Source: Psychrobacter immobilis
GTDB lineage: Bacteria > Pseudomonadota > Gammaproteobacteria > Pseudomonadales > Moraxellaceae
Direction: 5' to 3'
DNA length: 64,000 bases
NCBI RefSeq assembly: GCF_904846185.1
Contig: NZ_CAJGZQ010000003.1
Coordinates: forward strand, 145,954-209,953
The position numbers were made by a program, and so were the translations under genes. The notes beneath the pieces were generated by a model. It worked only from the letters and a program-made list of their open reading frames with translations, did no database searches and was not told the DNA's origin. Of this stretch, positions 28,819 to 38,485 are shown piece after piece. Within the stretch, counting starts at the first letter, position 1. Every line of letters begins with the position of its first letter.

Positions 28819-29778
28819 ATGAAATTAACAGATATCAGCCGTCAGTTAGCGACTGCATTTGCTGCCGTTGGCGTATCAAGCCTAGTCTTGGTTGGTTGCA
28901 ACAACTCATCAGCACCAGAAGCAACTAAAGAGCCTGTTACTGAAGGCTCAACAGCAGAGACTGCCGCTAGCGATATCGATCCTGAGCATACAAAAATCGT
29001 CATCGGTACCACCGAAGGTGACTTCGCCGATATGGTGCGCAACCAAGTGAAAAGCTCACTGGAAGCGCAAGGTTACGAAGTTGAGCTGATTGCTTTTACT
29101 GACTATGTACGCCCAAACCTTGCCTTGGCTGAAGGTGATTTGGACATCAACATCTTCCAGCATAAGCCTTATCTTGATACCTTCAAAAAAGAAAACAATC
29201 TTGATCTGGTAGAAGTTTTCCAAGTACCTACTGCTCCACTTGGCATTTACTCAGGTAAAAAGACCACGCTTGATGATGTCTATAAAGGCATGAGAGTCTC
29301 TGCACCAAATGATCCAAGTAACTTTGCTCGTGCGCTGGTGATGATGGATGATCTTGGCTGGATCACGCTAAAAGACAATATTGATCCGCTAACGGCATCA
29401 AAAACTGACATCGCTGATAACAGCAAATACGACATTGAAATAATTGAGTTAGAAGCCGCTCAATTGCCACGTGCTCGTGATGAAGTCGACTTTGCCGTCA
29501 TCAATGGCAACTATGCCACGGATGCTGGTATCAAGCTGACTGAAGCACTATTTCAAGAGCCTAGCTTTGCTTATGTCAACTGGTCAGCCATCAAATCAGC
29601 AGATGCTGGCAAAAAATGGGTCGAAGATGTGACCAATGCATATAATTCAGAAGCCTTTAAAAAGTATGCTCATGAAACTTTCCCTGGTTATAAGTACCCA
29701 AAAATCTGGGGCTCTGATCACAGTGCGCACACGGATACCGCAACAAAACCTGCACCTGTAGAAGCTGCTGCTCAATAA
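28819..29778 (+). CDS. metQ: Methionine-binding lipoprotein MetQ
   Basis: 319 residues. The signal ends with lipobox LVGC (Cys27), then an acidic Thr/Ser/Glu linker of about 30 residues. The NLPA/MetQ domain begins with IVIGTTEGDFADMV and contains DYVRPNLALAEGDLDINIFQHKPYL split over residues 95-120, typical for the family. It delivers methionine to MetNI. AAGGAA lies 6 nt before the start. A terminator follows. The about 20-residue C-terminal tail (HTDTATKPAPVEAAAQ) is an extension beyond the fold. Confidence 0.95.
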   Translation: MKLTDISRQLATAFAAVGVSSLVLVGCNNSSAPEATKEPVTEGSTAETAASDIDPEHTKIVIGTTEGDFADMVRNQVKSSLEAQGYEVELIAFTDYVRPNLALAEGDLDINIFQHKPYLDTFKKENNLDLVEVFQVPTAPLGIYSGKKTTLDDVYKGMRVSAPNDPSNFARALVMMDDLGWITLKDNIDPLTASKTDIADNSKYDIEIIELEAAQLPRARDEVDFAVINGNYATDAGIKLTEALFQEPSFAYVNWSAIKSADAGKKWVEDVTNAYNSEAFKKYAHETFPGYKYPKIWGSDHSAHTDTATKPAPVEAAAQ

Positions 29779-30094
29779 GCTCTTAAGCCAAAAGCACTTA
29801 AATCCAAAACACTTAAATATCGTCTTCGTCCCGATTGTAAACGCCCATTGCTAGATAGTGATGGGCGTTTTTTATGGGCTCGATTTTACGATTTTTATTT
29901 TTTAACCGCGCGCTGCTGTCTATCAGTTACTAAAAATGACGTTACAGCCTGTTTGTCCTTTGTAGGAAAGCGTCACGTGCCCTTTTACTTGCTGCCAATT
30001 TTTTCTATAGTGGGTAGGTCAAATAGAAAGGGTAATCAGAATATTGATGATTCGATGCTCTATCAATAAATACATAAATAACAAGGATAATAAG
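29779..30094. other. Intergenic region metQ to aldo/keto reductase
   Basis: About 315 bp. It contains the metQ terminator and then the presumed reductase promoter. The open frame reading through 29848-30069 has no ribosome site or family resemblance. Confidence 0.4.
29841..29876 (+). terminator. Terminator after metQ
   Basis: A perfect ACGCCCAT/ATGGGCGT stem (29841-29848, 29861-29868) followed by a run of Ts. Confidence 0.9.
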
Positions 30095-30943
30095 ATGCGT
30101 GCTAAAACTTATAATATTCGTACCGCTGGACAAGCAAATATTCCTGTACTAGGGCTTGGTACATGGCAATCGACCGGTCAAGATTGTGTTGATGTCGTCA
30201 GTCAAGCGTTGAAAATGGGTTACGAGCACATTGATACCGCTCAAGCTTATGGTAATGAAAAAGAAGTGGGTCAAGGTATCAAACAATCAGGGGTATCTCG
30301 GGATAAGTTCTTTTTGACCACAAAGATTTTTCCTGATGATATGAAGTTTGAGCCTGAGAAATTGATTGCCGCCGCCAAACGCTCTTTAGCAGACTTAGAT
30401 ACTGATTATGTTGATTTGCTACTATTGCACTGGCCGGATGACCGTGTTCCTTTATCTGAAACCATTCCTGCCTTGTGCGAACTTCAAAAACAAGGTTTGA
30501 CGCGCCATATCGGCGTCTCTAACTTTAATATTGCCAATATTATTGAAGCTGAGAAATATGCTGATGTACCGATTGTGGTCAATCAGGTTGAGTTTCATCC
30601 GTTCATCAAGCAAAAAACCTTGCAGACTTTTTTGAACAATCACCACATTCTACTCGAAGCTTATTCACCACTTGCACGCGGTGATGTATTCGATAATAAG
30701 ATTATTAAAGAAATCGCTGACAAACATAATGTCACGCCAGCACAGATATCATTGGCTTGGATTCTGGCAGATAAGCATCGCGTTGCCATTCCAAAGACTG
30801 CTAACCCTGACCATTTACAAGGCAACTTGGACGCAATGAAAGTGCAATTGAGTGCGGATGATATTGAGAAAATCAGCAGCTTAGCGCGTGCTGATGGGCG
30901 CAAAATTAAGCATCCAGATTACTCGCCTGAATGGGACGACTAA
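30095..30943 (+). CDS. Aldo/keto reductase
   Basis: 282 residues from the ATG at 30095, with AAGGA at the right distance (30083-30087); the upstream ATG at 30044 lacks one. The AKR barrel motifs are present: GYEHIDTAQAYGNEKEVG with catalytic Asp and Tyr, the catalytic Lys in FFLTTKIF, the catalytic His in LLLHWPDD, and GVSNFN and VAIPKTA for NADPH binding. It resembles DkgA/DkgB-type 2,5-diketo-gluconate or methylglyoxal reductases. Substrate is uncertain. It is monocistronic and convergent with the ccm genes. Confidence 0.92.
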   Translation: MRAKTYNIRTAGQANIPVLGLGTWQSTGQDCVDVVSQALKMGYEHIDTAQAYGNEKEVGQGIKQSGVSRDKFFLTTKIFPDDMKFEPEKLIAAAKRSLADLDTDYVDLLLLHWPDDRVPLSETIPALCELQKQGLTRHIGVSNFNIANIIEAEKYADVPIVVNQVEFHPFIKQKTLQTFLNNHHILLEAYSPLARGDVFDNKIIKEIADKHNVTPAQISLAWILADKHRVAIPKTANPDHLQGNLDAMKVQLSADDIEKISSLARADGRKIKHPDYSPEWDD

Positions 30944-30990
30944 GCTCTTGTAAGAAACTATCGAAACTTATTAGCACTAAAATTCATGTA

Positions 30991-31026
30991 AAAAAAGAAC
31001 CGCTAATAATATATTAGCGGCTCTTT
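30991..31026. terminator. Bidirectional terminator between reductase and ccmE
   Basis: A 9-bp perfect stem CCGCTAATA/TATTAGCGG (31000-31008, 31012-31020) with a 3-nt loop and A/T tracts on both sides serves both converging genes. Confidence 0.9.
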
Positions 31027-31048
31027 TACTATGGTATGGACTATATAA

Positions 31049-31549
31049 CTACTGCTGTAGCGTATCCGTCTCATGCACCTTTTCAGCAGGATTATATTGC
31101 TCAGAAGGAGGCACTACACCGCTTCGGTTGTTTTCTTTCATTGATTTGGCCACTTCTGGCGGCATGTAGTTTTCATCATGCTTAGCCAAGACTTCTCCAG
31201 CGACAAAAGTGTCACCCTGCATCTTACCTGTCGCGACGACGCCTGAGTTTTCAGCAAATAAATCTGGCAAAATACCTTGATAAGTCACAGGTACTGTCGA
31301 TTGAAAGTCCGTAATGGCAAACTCAACGTTTAGTGGATTGTCTTCTGCGCGCTGGACACTACCCGCAACGACCATACCGCCTGCTCGAATACGCTTATCT
31401 TGTGGTGCTTCACCTTGTGCAATCGCGGTAGCATCAAAGTAGTAATCGGTCTGTTGCCCAATGGCATAAAGAACCAATACCACGGCTATCGCCGCTCCTG
31501 CAAGCGTAAACATAACCCACATCAGTTTTTTGCGACGAACTGCGTTCAT
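31049..31549 (-). CDS. ccmE: Cytochrome c maturation heme chaperone CcmE
   Basis: 166 residues. An N-terminal membrane anchor (about 9-30) precedes the beta-barrel chaperone domain with [11 protein letters not shown]. The heme-attachment motif is HDENY (HxxxY; His about 124, Tyr about 128). CcmE carries heme covalently from CcmC to the CcmFH ligase in the periplasm. GAGG lies before the ATG. It is the last gene of the local ccmABCDE run, 271 bp after ccmD. Confidence 0.95.
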   Translation of the reverse strand: MNAVRRKKLMWVMFTLAGAAIAVVLVLYAIGQQTDYYFDATAIAQGEAPQDKRIRAGGMVVAGSVQRAEDNPLNVEFAITDFQSTVPVTYQGILPDLFAENSGVVATGKMQGDTFVAGEVLAKHDENYMPPEVAKSMKENNRSGVVPPSEQYNPAEKVHETDTLQQ

Positions 31550-31820
31550 ACCACTACCTCATTGATGAGTCACTGTTTTATAAACTATAGTCAATGCCAT
31601 ACAAATATATAAAACAGAAAAATTTGAAGAAACTACCATTAGAAAAACGTTCTAAAAATGTCTTTCTAATCGTACTCTTCTAATGGCTATATGGTAGCAT
31701 TTTTCGGACAAATCAATAAGCCCTATAACCTCTGTGGCAGTCACCTCTTTATCAAGTGCTAAGTTGCAGATTGAGTGGCTAAAAATTAACGGCTAATGCT
31801 AGATAGGACGAACCTACTAG

Positions 31821-32042
31821 CTAATTAGGCTGCTTGGTGACAGGCATGGTTGTTTTAGCAGTACGCTGTGCTTGCCGCGCTTGCTGAATGGTCAGCTGCT
31901 TGATTAAAGCCTGTCGTTGTTTACGACTATAAATAACAAAAGCCAGCATCATGCCAACGGTAATTGCCCAGCATGACCAAACGAACACGCCATGCTTACC
32001 CATGGCAAGAAATTCAGATACGCTATAAAAGTAAGGCTGCAT
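31821..32042 (-). CDS. ccmD: Heme exporter protein CcmD
   Basis: 73 residues with one transmembrane helix (about 18-40) preceded by FLAMGKHGVFVW, the typical CcmD N-terminal motif, and followed by a basic cytoplasmic tail. It joins CcmABC and CcmE and helps release holo-CcmE. AGGA lies 7-8 nt upstream of the ATG. It sits between ccmC and ccmE. Confidence 0.9.
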   Translation of the reverse strand: MQPYFYSVSEFLAMGKHGVFVWSCWAITVGMMLAFVIYSRKQRQALIKQLTIQQARQAQRTAKTTMPVTKQPN

Positions 32043-32086
32043 AATATTTTCCTAGCCGTGATTTTTTTTGGCGACAGTCATGACCG

Positions 32087-32875
32087 TCACTTAGCTTGCC
32101 CGCGAATGTATTCTTTGACCCACGCTTTGCCTTGATCACGATACAAGATAAGGGTATTGGTACGATAAATCGCTAATGTTGCCACTAATAAATAACTACC
32201 AATAATCATCAGTAATAATGGCATCCACATATCTGCTGACATCTTAGGCGCGGCGGTCAAAGTAAAGGTCGAGCCTTGATGCAAGGTGTTCCACCACTGT
32301 ACCGAGTACTTGATAATGGGTAGATTTACTGCGCCAACAATAGACAAAATGGCGGCGGCTTTACCACGATTGGCAGTATGCTCAAACGCAGCAAATAACG
32401 CCATCACGCCCGCATACAGAAACGCCAAAATGAGCATAGAGGTCAAGCGAGCATCCCAAACCCAGTAAGTACCCCAAGTGGGTTTCGCCCAAATAGAACC
32501 CGTGATTAAGCTAATCACACAGAGCAAGAATCCTAGCGGAGCAAGCGCCTGTGCCACTAAGCTAGCCGTTTTTATTTTCCAAACTAAAAAAATGACCCCG
32601 AGCACTGCTAAGGCAAAATAGATGGAAATAGCGATACTGGCAGCGGGTACGTGAATAAAGATAATGCGGTAGCTATTGCCCTGCAGATAATCAGGCGGCG
32701 CAAAAGCGAGACCCCAGATACTACCGATCAATAGGCAAATACTGGCTAATATGGCTAACCACTTGACCCAAGGCGAAAAAATTCGAAAAAACTGCTTGGT
32801 ACCCACAGTGGTCAAAAAGCCTTGCCAGATGCGCTGCCACAAGCTAGGAGATGAGACGTTATTCAAGTTGGGCAT
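32087..32875 (-). CDS. ccmC: Heme lyase/exporter subunit CcmC
   Basis: 262 residues from the ATG at 32875; an upstream GTG at 32965 would add 30 residues unlike the family, and TAGG lies before the chosen start. Six transmembrane helices and the tryptophan-rich motif WGTYWVWDARLTS (periplasmic WWD domain) are clear, with histidines that bind heme. CcmC attaches heme to CcmE. Order ccmB-ccmC-ccmD supports the call. Confidence 0.95.
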   Translation of the reverse strand: MPNLNNVSSPSLWQRIWQGFLTTVGTKQFFRIFSPWVKWLAILASICLLIGSIWGLAFAPPDYLQGNSYRIIFIHVPAASIAISIYFALAVLGVIFLVWKIKTASLVAQALAPLGFLLCVISLITGSIWAKPTWGTYWVWDARLTSMLILAFLYAGVMALFAAFEHTANRGKAAAILSIVGAVNLPIIKYSVQWWNTLHQGSTFTLTAAPKMSADMWMPLLLMIIGSYLLVATLAIYRTNTLILYRDQGKAWVKEYIRGQAK

Positions 32876-33116
32876 GGGAATAAACCTATTGGCACAGCGT
32901 ATTGGTCGTAACCGATATAGCGCATCATGGGCGCGACTATCTGCTAACCTGCTGGCGTTAAACACTGGATAGAATCTACAAGTGATTGTTTGCTTAGTTA
33001 ACTGACTATTATAGCAAAATTGCCAGTTTTCAACATGCTGTTAATACAAAGGTTTTTTATAGCCTTTTTTATTACAAACTCTCAATACAGAGAGTTGTAC
33101 ATGAATTATGTCGTTT

Positions 33117-33854
33117 CTAATTCAGCCACGCCATTTTTAACGTCATGGCAATCACCCATGGCATCACCAAAACCGAGATAATACTGCCTGCTAATAATAA
33201 AGCCAGTATCGGTAAACCATTGAGACCAGTGGCAAATAAATCAACCGCTCCTGTGGCAAAAATTAACACTGGTAACTGCATCGGTAAGGCAATCAAAGGC
33301 ACCAGCACCGCACCATTCTTTAATGACAGCGTCAAACTACTCGCGACCGCTGACAGCATCAAGAGCATCGGACTGCCCGTCACAATAGAAGCCATCAATA
33401 TCCACGCCTCAAACCAACTAAGCTGAAACAAAGGCACGGCAAGTAAACTAAGCGCTGCCACAATACCACTACTAAAAATCCAATGGATAACCAAACGAAT
33501 CAACACCCATAGAGGCAATGACGCTTTGGCAACGACCAATTGCGCCAGCGTGCCATTATCAAGGGCAGGCTTAAACAAACCATCGACACCCATGACCAGT
33601 GATAATAGAGCAGCAATCCAAACTGCCGACACGCCAAGGCGTTGCAATAGCGCAGGCTCGCTACCCACTGCTAGCGGAAATAGGGTGATAATGACTAAAA
33701 ATAGCACTAGCGGATAAAGCCACTGCACGGCACCCTGTTGTTTGACTTGCCACTCGCGCCGCCATAACTGCATAAAGCTGATACCGCGCACCGCAGCTAA
33801 GTCAGTATTTGAGCTTTTATTCACTGTTTGTACTGGACCGTCTATTTCTATCAT
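33117..33854 (-). CDS. ccmB: Heme exporter permease CcmB
   Basis: 245 residues with six hydrophobic helices. The N-terminal cytoplasmic stretch of about 35 residues precedes the first helix; FKPALDNGTLAQLVVA and GSPMLLMLSAVASSLTLSLKNGA are CcmB-like. It pairs with the ATPase CcmA, encoded 58 bp upstream, in the CcmABCD complex that releases heme-loaded CcmE. Confidence 0.92.
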   Translation of the reverse strand: MIEIDGPVQTVNKSSNTDLAAVRGISFMQLWRREWQVKQQGAVQWLYPLVLFLVIITLFPLAVGSEPALLQRLGVSAVWIAALLSLVMGVDGLFKPALDNGTLAQLVVAKASLPLWVLIRLVIHWIFSSGIVAALSLLAVPLFQLSWFEAWILMASIVTGSPMLLMLSAVASSLTLSLKNGAVLVPLIALPMQLPVLIFATGAVDLFATGLNGLPILALLLAGSIISVLVMPWVIAMTLKMAWLN

Positions 33855-33912
33855 TTATTTGCTCTTCTACGGATGCTTGTGACACTTATACTGAGAGTAT
33901 GCAAACTAGTAT

Positions 33913-34542
33913 TCAAACCATATAATCGGACAAATCGAGCACTTGATTGGCAACACCAACGGCCTGATGACTGGTCATTAATATAGCGCCGCCAGCATTA
34001 GCAAAATCGCGCAATCTGTCTTCCATTCGCGCTACCATATCGACATCAAGGGCAGTAAAAGGCTCATCAAGTAGCCATAATGGTGTCACCTCAGAGGTCA
34101 ATAAATATAACCTTGCAAGGGTGATACGGCGGGTTTGCCCAGCAGATAAATGGCTTGAGCTAATCGTCTCAAAGCCCTGTAATCCGACCCAAGCCAAGGC
34201 GTCATCAATATCAGTAACGCTTGGGCTAATCCCATATAAATTCAGCAAAAAGGTCAGGTTTTGTGCGACCGTTAGACTTGGATGTATACCCAACTGGTGC
34301 GACACATACAAAGGCTGAATAGGTAAACTTGCTACTCCTTGATAATAAACCTCACCGCTTAACACTGGCAATAACCCAGCCAGCTGCATCAGTAAAGTGG
34401 TCTTACCAGTACCATTGGCACCAATTAAATGGCAAATGCTACCAGCTGTCAGATTGAGAACAACCCCTTCACATAGAGGGATTTCGCCGCGCTGAACGGT
34501 CAGCTCATCAAGCGCAAGTAAGGCGGTATTCAGAGCTGTCAT
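33913..34542 (-). CDS. ccmA: Heme exporter ATPase CcmA
   Basis: 209 residues from the ATG at 34542 with GAGAGG upstream. Walker A GANGTGKTTLL, signature LSAGQTRR and Walker B LWLLDEPFTALD are intact. CcmA powers release of holo-CcmE. It heads the ccmABCDE run. The remaining maturation genes ccmF, ccmG and ccmH are not in this window, so the pathway is split on the chromosome or the run continues elsewhere. Confidence 0.95.
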   Translation of the reverse strand: MTALNTALLALDELTVQRGEIPLCEGVVLNLTAGSICHLIGANGTGKTTLLMQLAGLLPVLSGEVYYQGVASLPIQPLYVSHQLGIHPSLTVAQNLTFLLNLYGISPSVTDIDDALAWVGLQGFETISSSHLSAGQTRRITLARLYLLTSEVTPLWLLDEPFTALDVDMVARMEDRLRDFANAGGAILMTSHQAVGVANQVLDLSDYMV

Positions 34543-34618
34543 CAAAACCTCTCATTATTTATTAAGCGGCAATCAATATTCATCACAAACACAGATGACG
34601 TTCATGGCATAATACTTT

Positions 34619-35710
34619 ATGCTTACCCCACCCACACAGTATAACAAATTGTCGATTATTATGACCTCAAAACCTATGCAGACTTCAAAAGATAACCAAA
34701 ATTTAGATATGCCAGCGCTAACCATAGATGGCTTAATCGAGGCACAAGTTGCGTTTATGCAGCAATGGTTACGCACACAAGCTGAACCGCTGTCGATGGA
34801 AGCGTGGCAATGGTTTGCTGCACAGCCATTGAATAAATATGTCAGCGCCGATGATTTGCAACAGCTGATTAATGACTGGCTACTCAATCAACCGATGACG
34901 GATATGATACGTAAAGATATTCGCGATATCTTGCATACGATTATTTATCATCCAGTCAATGATAACGTGCCGCTGTCTGAGCTGGTGGATGACACTCAAG
35001 TTGAAACCCTTGCCAACTATGTCGGTAGCCACGATCAGCAACGCAATATCTTGATTCATACACTGGTCGGCAACGAGACTTTTGCCGATTTGCTAACCCA
35101 AACGCTATATCATGCCATTAATGACTTTATGGAAACCACGCTGGATAAAGCAGGCGCTGCTGGTAAACTGATGAAATTTGGGCGCAGCTCTTTTGAAAAA
35201 GCGACCAATAGAAACCTTGACGAAAAACTGCAGGCGTATTTGCATCGTAATATTAAAGATTTAGCACGCCGCGCAGAAGCCAATGCGCAAGAGCATTTAT
35301 CAAATGACGAAGTCGCGCGATTATTAATCACTGGTTGGGCGCGAATCAAAGACCAGCCTGTCAGTCATCTACAGACTTATCTGCGTGATGAACCTGACAA
35401 CAGCAGTATCGGTCATATCGAAGCCAGCATTCAGCAAAGCTATAACCGCCTGCGCCAGTCACCTTACTTACACAGCCTTGTGGCAGCGAGCATCGATACT
35501 TGGTATGGCAATCATCAGTCAGATACTATTGCGACGGTAGTTTCGAGTCTTCGTATTGATGAGCAAGCCATGACTCAATTAAGTACAGCACTATTACCTG
35601 TGGTGCACGATGCCATTGAAAGCGAGTGGTTAACGGCACATACTCGTGAAATGTTACAAGCGTTTTATGAGCAACCGAATATCAAAAAAGGCTTAGCATT
35701 TAATGCCTAG
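34619..35710 (+). CDS. Uncharacterised mostly helical cytoplasmic protein
   Basis: 363 residues from 34619, or 349 from the ATG at 34661; neither start has a good ribosome site. No signal peptide or membrane helix. The sequence is helix-rich and acidic, with a GKLMKFGRSSFEKATNRNLDEKL segment about residues 180-200 and a QEHLSNDEVARLLITGWARIKDQP segment about 225-250. It is divergent from ccmA and followed 68 bp later by the YbjN-like gene, with which it may be co-transcribed. I do not recognise a family. Confidence 0.6.
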   Translation: MLTPPTQYNKLSIIMTSKPMQTSKDNQNLDMPALTIDGLIEAQVAFMQQWLRTQAEPLSMEAWQWFAAQPLNKYVSADDLQQLINDWLLNQPMTDMIRKDIRDILHTIIYHPVNDNVPLSELVDDTQVETLANYVGSHDQQRNILIHTLVGNETFADLLTQTLYHAINDFMETTLDKAGAAGKLMKFGRSSFEKATNRNLDEKLQAYLHRNIKDLARRAEANAQEHLSNDEVARLLITGWARIKDQPVSHLQTYLRDEPDNSSIGHIEASIQQSYNRLRQSPYLHSLVAASIDTWYGNHQSDTIATVVSSLRIDEQAMTQLSTALLPVVHDAIESEWLTAHTREMLQAFYEQPNIKKGLAFNA

Positions 35711-35778
35711 TCGTTTACTGTCTTGATGTATTTGTCTCAGTTTCCCATCTCATTCATTTATTTGACAGCACCATACTT

Positions 35779-36579
35779 ATGAGTCAACGTAACACACTCA
35801 GCTTGTGGCAAAAACTCAAACAGTTACTGACTGGTTCAGCAGCGCAGGCTGATGAAGTTGAAATTGATACGACGCAAACAGAGCCTCATGACATATATAG
35901 TAGTGATACAGATGATGAGGATACTAGTGACGCTCATGATGATACCAAAATTGATTCTCAATCTGATGTCAAAAATAAAAGCAAACATTCAGAAACTGAC
36001 GCCTTTAACTCGAGTGCCAGTCAACACGAAGCTAGCGACACGCCCATTACCGATTTTCTGAAACAGTACTTTAATGATAAGCAATGGCACTATACTCACT
36101 ATCGACCCAAAAGCAGTGGCAACAAAAACAATGACCGTCAACAATCACATCACTTATCGCTTAGAATGCGCAATAAAAGTCTCGATTGCGGCTATTTGTT
36201 TCGCGTGCAAGAAAACAACAAGCTGCTGGCAGTCTATGGAATTTTGCCATTTTTAATACCAGAGAGTCATCAAAGCGCGGCGATGCTACTGATTACTCAA
36301 ATAAATTATGACTTGCTAATCGGCAATCTAGAAATGGATGTCAATGATGGCGAGATACGCTACAAACACGCTATCGATGTCGAAGCGGTAGGCATCGGTA
36401 ATGATGTTATCGAGCATTTATTACAAAGTGTCATCGCGATGACCACGGTCGCGAATGAGATATTTAGTGATTTGATCGATAATCAAAACCCTGCGGAAGA
36501 CTTACCGACATTGCTGACCGAGCTACGTCACCAATCAGATTCTAGAACCTTCTTTTTGCCAACGCAATTTGTGCAGTAA
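35779..36579 (+). CDS. YbjN-domain protein with acidic disordered N-terminal region
   Basis: 266 residues. Residues about 20-90 are Asp/Ser/Thr-rich and probably unstructured. From about 95 the sequence resembles YbjN / type III chaperone-like folds: ITDFLKQYFND, then INYDLLIGNLEMDVNDGEIRYKHAIDV and a helical end with EIFSDLI. YbjN-type proteins affect stress responses and motility in enterobacteria, but no molecular activity is settled. It may share a transcript with the preceding gene. Confidence 0.65.
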   Translation: MSQRNTLSLWQKLKQLLTGSAAQADEVEIDTTQTEPHDIYSSDTDDEDTSDAHDDTKIDSQSDVKNKSKHSETDAFNSSASQHEASDTPITDFLKQYFNDKQWHYTHYRPKSSGNKNNDRQQSHHLSLRMRNKSLDCGYLFRVQENNKLLAVYGILPFLIPESHQSAAMLLITQINYDLLIGNLEMDVNDGEIRYKHAIDVEAVGIGNDVIEHLLQSVIAMTTVANEIFSDLIDNQNPAEDLPTLLTELRHQSDSRTFFLPTQFVQ

Positions 36580-36697
36580 TGAACTGACTACCATAGCTAT
36601 CCATAGCTTTTACAATGTCTCATCTGTACCTTACTTTCAAAGCGCTTAAACCTATTTATCCTTAAAATACTTTTCAAAAAAGACATCCTCTAACACT

Positions 36698-37615
36698 ATG
36701 CTAAAAATTGCTTACTCTGATATTTTTCGATATTCTGTGCCGGAAAAACACCGCTTTCCTATGCAAAAATATACCATGATTCCCGAGCGGCTATTGGCTG
36801 AAGGCACTATCAGTACCGACAACTTTTTTGCCCCTGCACGTTTGAGCGAAGATGAGATTTTGACCACGCATACTGCGGACTACTGGTATCAGCTGAAAAC
36901 CCAAACGCTACCACGAAAGGAAGCGCGAGCCATTGGCTTTGAAATGACACCAGAGCTGGTAGAGCGTGGGCGTTATATTGCTCATGCCACTTATGAATGT
37001 GCATTATATGCGCAGCAATATGGCGCGGCGATGAATGTCGCAGGTGGCACGCATCATGCGTTTGCTGATCATGGCGAAGGGTTTTGCGTATTTAATGATG
37101 TTTGTATCGCGAGTAATTTATTATTAAATCGCGGACAAGCGCAAAAGATTTTGGTGATCGATTTAGACGTCCATCAAGGCAATGGCAATGCCAGTATTAT
37201 GATGGATGAGCCACGCGTTTTTGTGTTTAGCATGCATGGCGCAAAGAACTATCCATTTCGAAAGCAAGTATCAGATTTGGATATTGAGCTAGACAATGAT
37301 ACTGGCGATGTGGAATATTTGCAGTTACTAGAGGCGACATTACCACGTTTGATTAGCGACGTTGCGCCAGATATGATATTTTATCAATCCGCTGTCGATG
37401 TACTGGCAACTGATAAATTAGGAAAACTTGGACTGACGATAGAGGGCTGTAAGGCACGTGATGAATATGTATTACGCCAAGCAAAAGCCGCTAAAATTCC
37501 TATCGCTATCGTGATGGGTGGTGGCTATTCAGAAGATATCGACGATGTGGTTGAAGCGCACTGTAATACCTTTCGTTTGGCGCAACAGATATTTTTTAAT
37601 GAAATAACAAAATAA
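36698..37615 (+). CDS. Histone-deacetylase-family hydrolase
   Basis: 305 residues, matching class IV-like bacterial HDAC-family enzymes. The catalytic pair GGTHHAF (His119, His120), the zinc-binding DLDVHQGNG (about 156-164) and the C-terminal MGGGYS loop are all present, along with FNDVCIAS. It should remove acetyl groups from a lysine or small amine such as a polyamine; real substrates in bacteria are mostly acetylpolyamines or acetoin-related proteins. It is monocistronic, converging with the TauE permease. Confidence 0.9.
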   Translation: MLKIAYSDIFRYSVPEKHRFPMQKYTMIPERLLAEGTISTDNFFAPARLSEDEILTTHTADYWYQLKTQTLPRKEARAIGFEMTPELVERGRYIAHATYECALYAQQYGAAMNVAGGTHHAFADHGEGFCVFNDVCIASNLLLNRGQAQKILVIDLDVHQGNGNASIMMDEPRVFVFSMHGAKNYPFRKQVSDLDIELDNDTGDVEYLQLLEATLPRLISDVAPDMIFYQSAVDVLATDKLGKLGLTIEGCKARDEYVLRQAKAAKIPIAIVMGGGYSEDIDDVVEAHCNTFRLAQQIFFNEITK

Positions 37616-37663
37616 TGCGCGCATAAAATAGCATCTAAACAGCCAGCTGCCTCGCGAGCTATC

Positions 37664-38446
37664 TTATAAAAATGCGATAACTCCCTGCCAGCCGACACGA
37701 ATACCAAGCACGGTAAGTATCAATAAAATAAGCTGACGAAAGCGCGCTTGGGGCAAATAGCGACGCAAGCGGATGCCAACTAAAAGCGCAGCAATCGATA
37801 GTACGCTCAACAAGGTGATTAGCTGCCATTCACCACTGCTGAGCGCCATAATAGGCTCACGTAATACAATTATTTGAGCAATTTTACCCAAAAAATAACA
37901 CATGTTACCAACTTTAGCGATGGTGTTTTTATCATCGCTGGCAGACAGTAGATACATCATCAATATGGTCGACATGGCATTAGTCGAGCCACCAATCACC
38001 CCTGCACTAAAACCAACGATGATTAACACAGGCTTGGTAGCAGGTAGACGGAGTTGCTTACCAAGCAAGCTGCTTATGACGTAAAAACCAATAACCGCTG
38101 CCAATAGTAATAAAATATAGGCGCTATCGATCCATAGTAAGAGCTTCGCGCCTAGAATGCTACCAAGTAAGCTGGTCAACGCCAGTAACCAATAGCGCCT
38201 GCCGTAATAGATGAAATTTTGCCAGATTGTGCGCCCGCCACCCGCGAGCCAAGTCATGGCATTAAGCAATAACGACGGAAAAATAACCAACACAATAGCA
38301 TGTGGTAACGGGTAGATACTAGCAAGCGCAGTGGTCGTCACCAACGTCACACCTAACCCACTAATACCGTGTAGCAACGATGCCAGTGCAAAGATTACCA
38401 TCAATACCAACGTCTGGGTGCTATCACTATCCATCATATTAGCCAT
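37664..38446 (-). CDS. TauE/SafE-family permease
   Basis: 260 residues with about eight hydrophobic helices and the duplicated TauE/SafE layout; GISGLGVTLVTTTALASI in the first half and GFSAGVIGGSTNAMSTILMMY in the second are the family repeats. Members export sulfite, sulfoacetate or related organosulfur anions; the substrate cannot be assigned. Its start lies 39 bp after the coaBC stop, so it is probably co-transcribed. A second, different TauE/SafE gene is at 46352. Confidence 0.85.
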   Translation of the reverse strand: MANMMDSDSTQTLVLMVIFALASLLHGISGLGVTLVTTTALASIYPLPHAIVLVIFPSLLLNAMTWLAGGGRTIWQNFIYYGRRYWLLALTSLLGSILGAKLLLWIDSAYILLLLAAVIGFYVISSLLGKQLRLPATKPVLIIVGFSAGVIGGSTNAMSTILMMYLLSASDDKNTIAKVGNMCYFLGKIAQIIVLREPIMALSSGEWQLITLLSVLSIAALLVGIRLRRYLPQARFRQLILLILTVLGIRVGWQGVIAFL

Positions 38447-38485
38447 AAAAATTAAGACCTAATGTCTGGATTAATAGTGACATAA

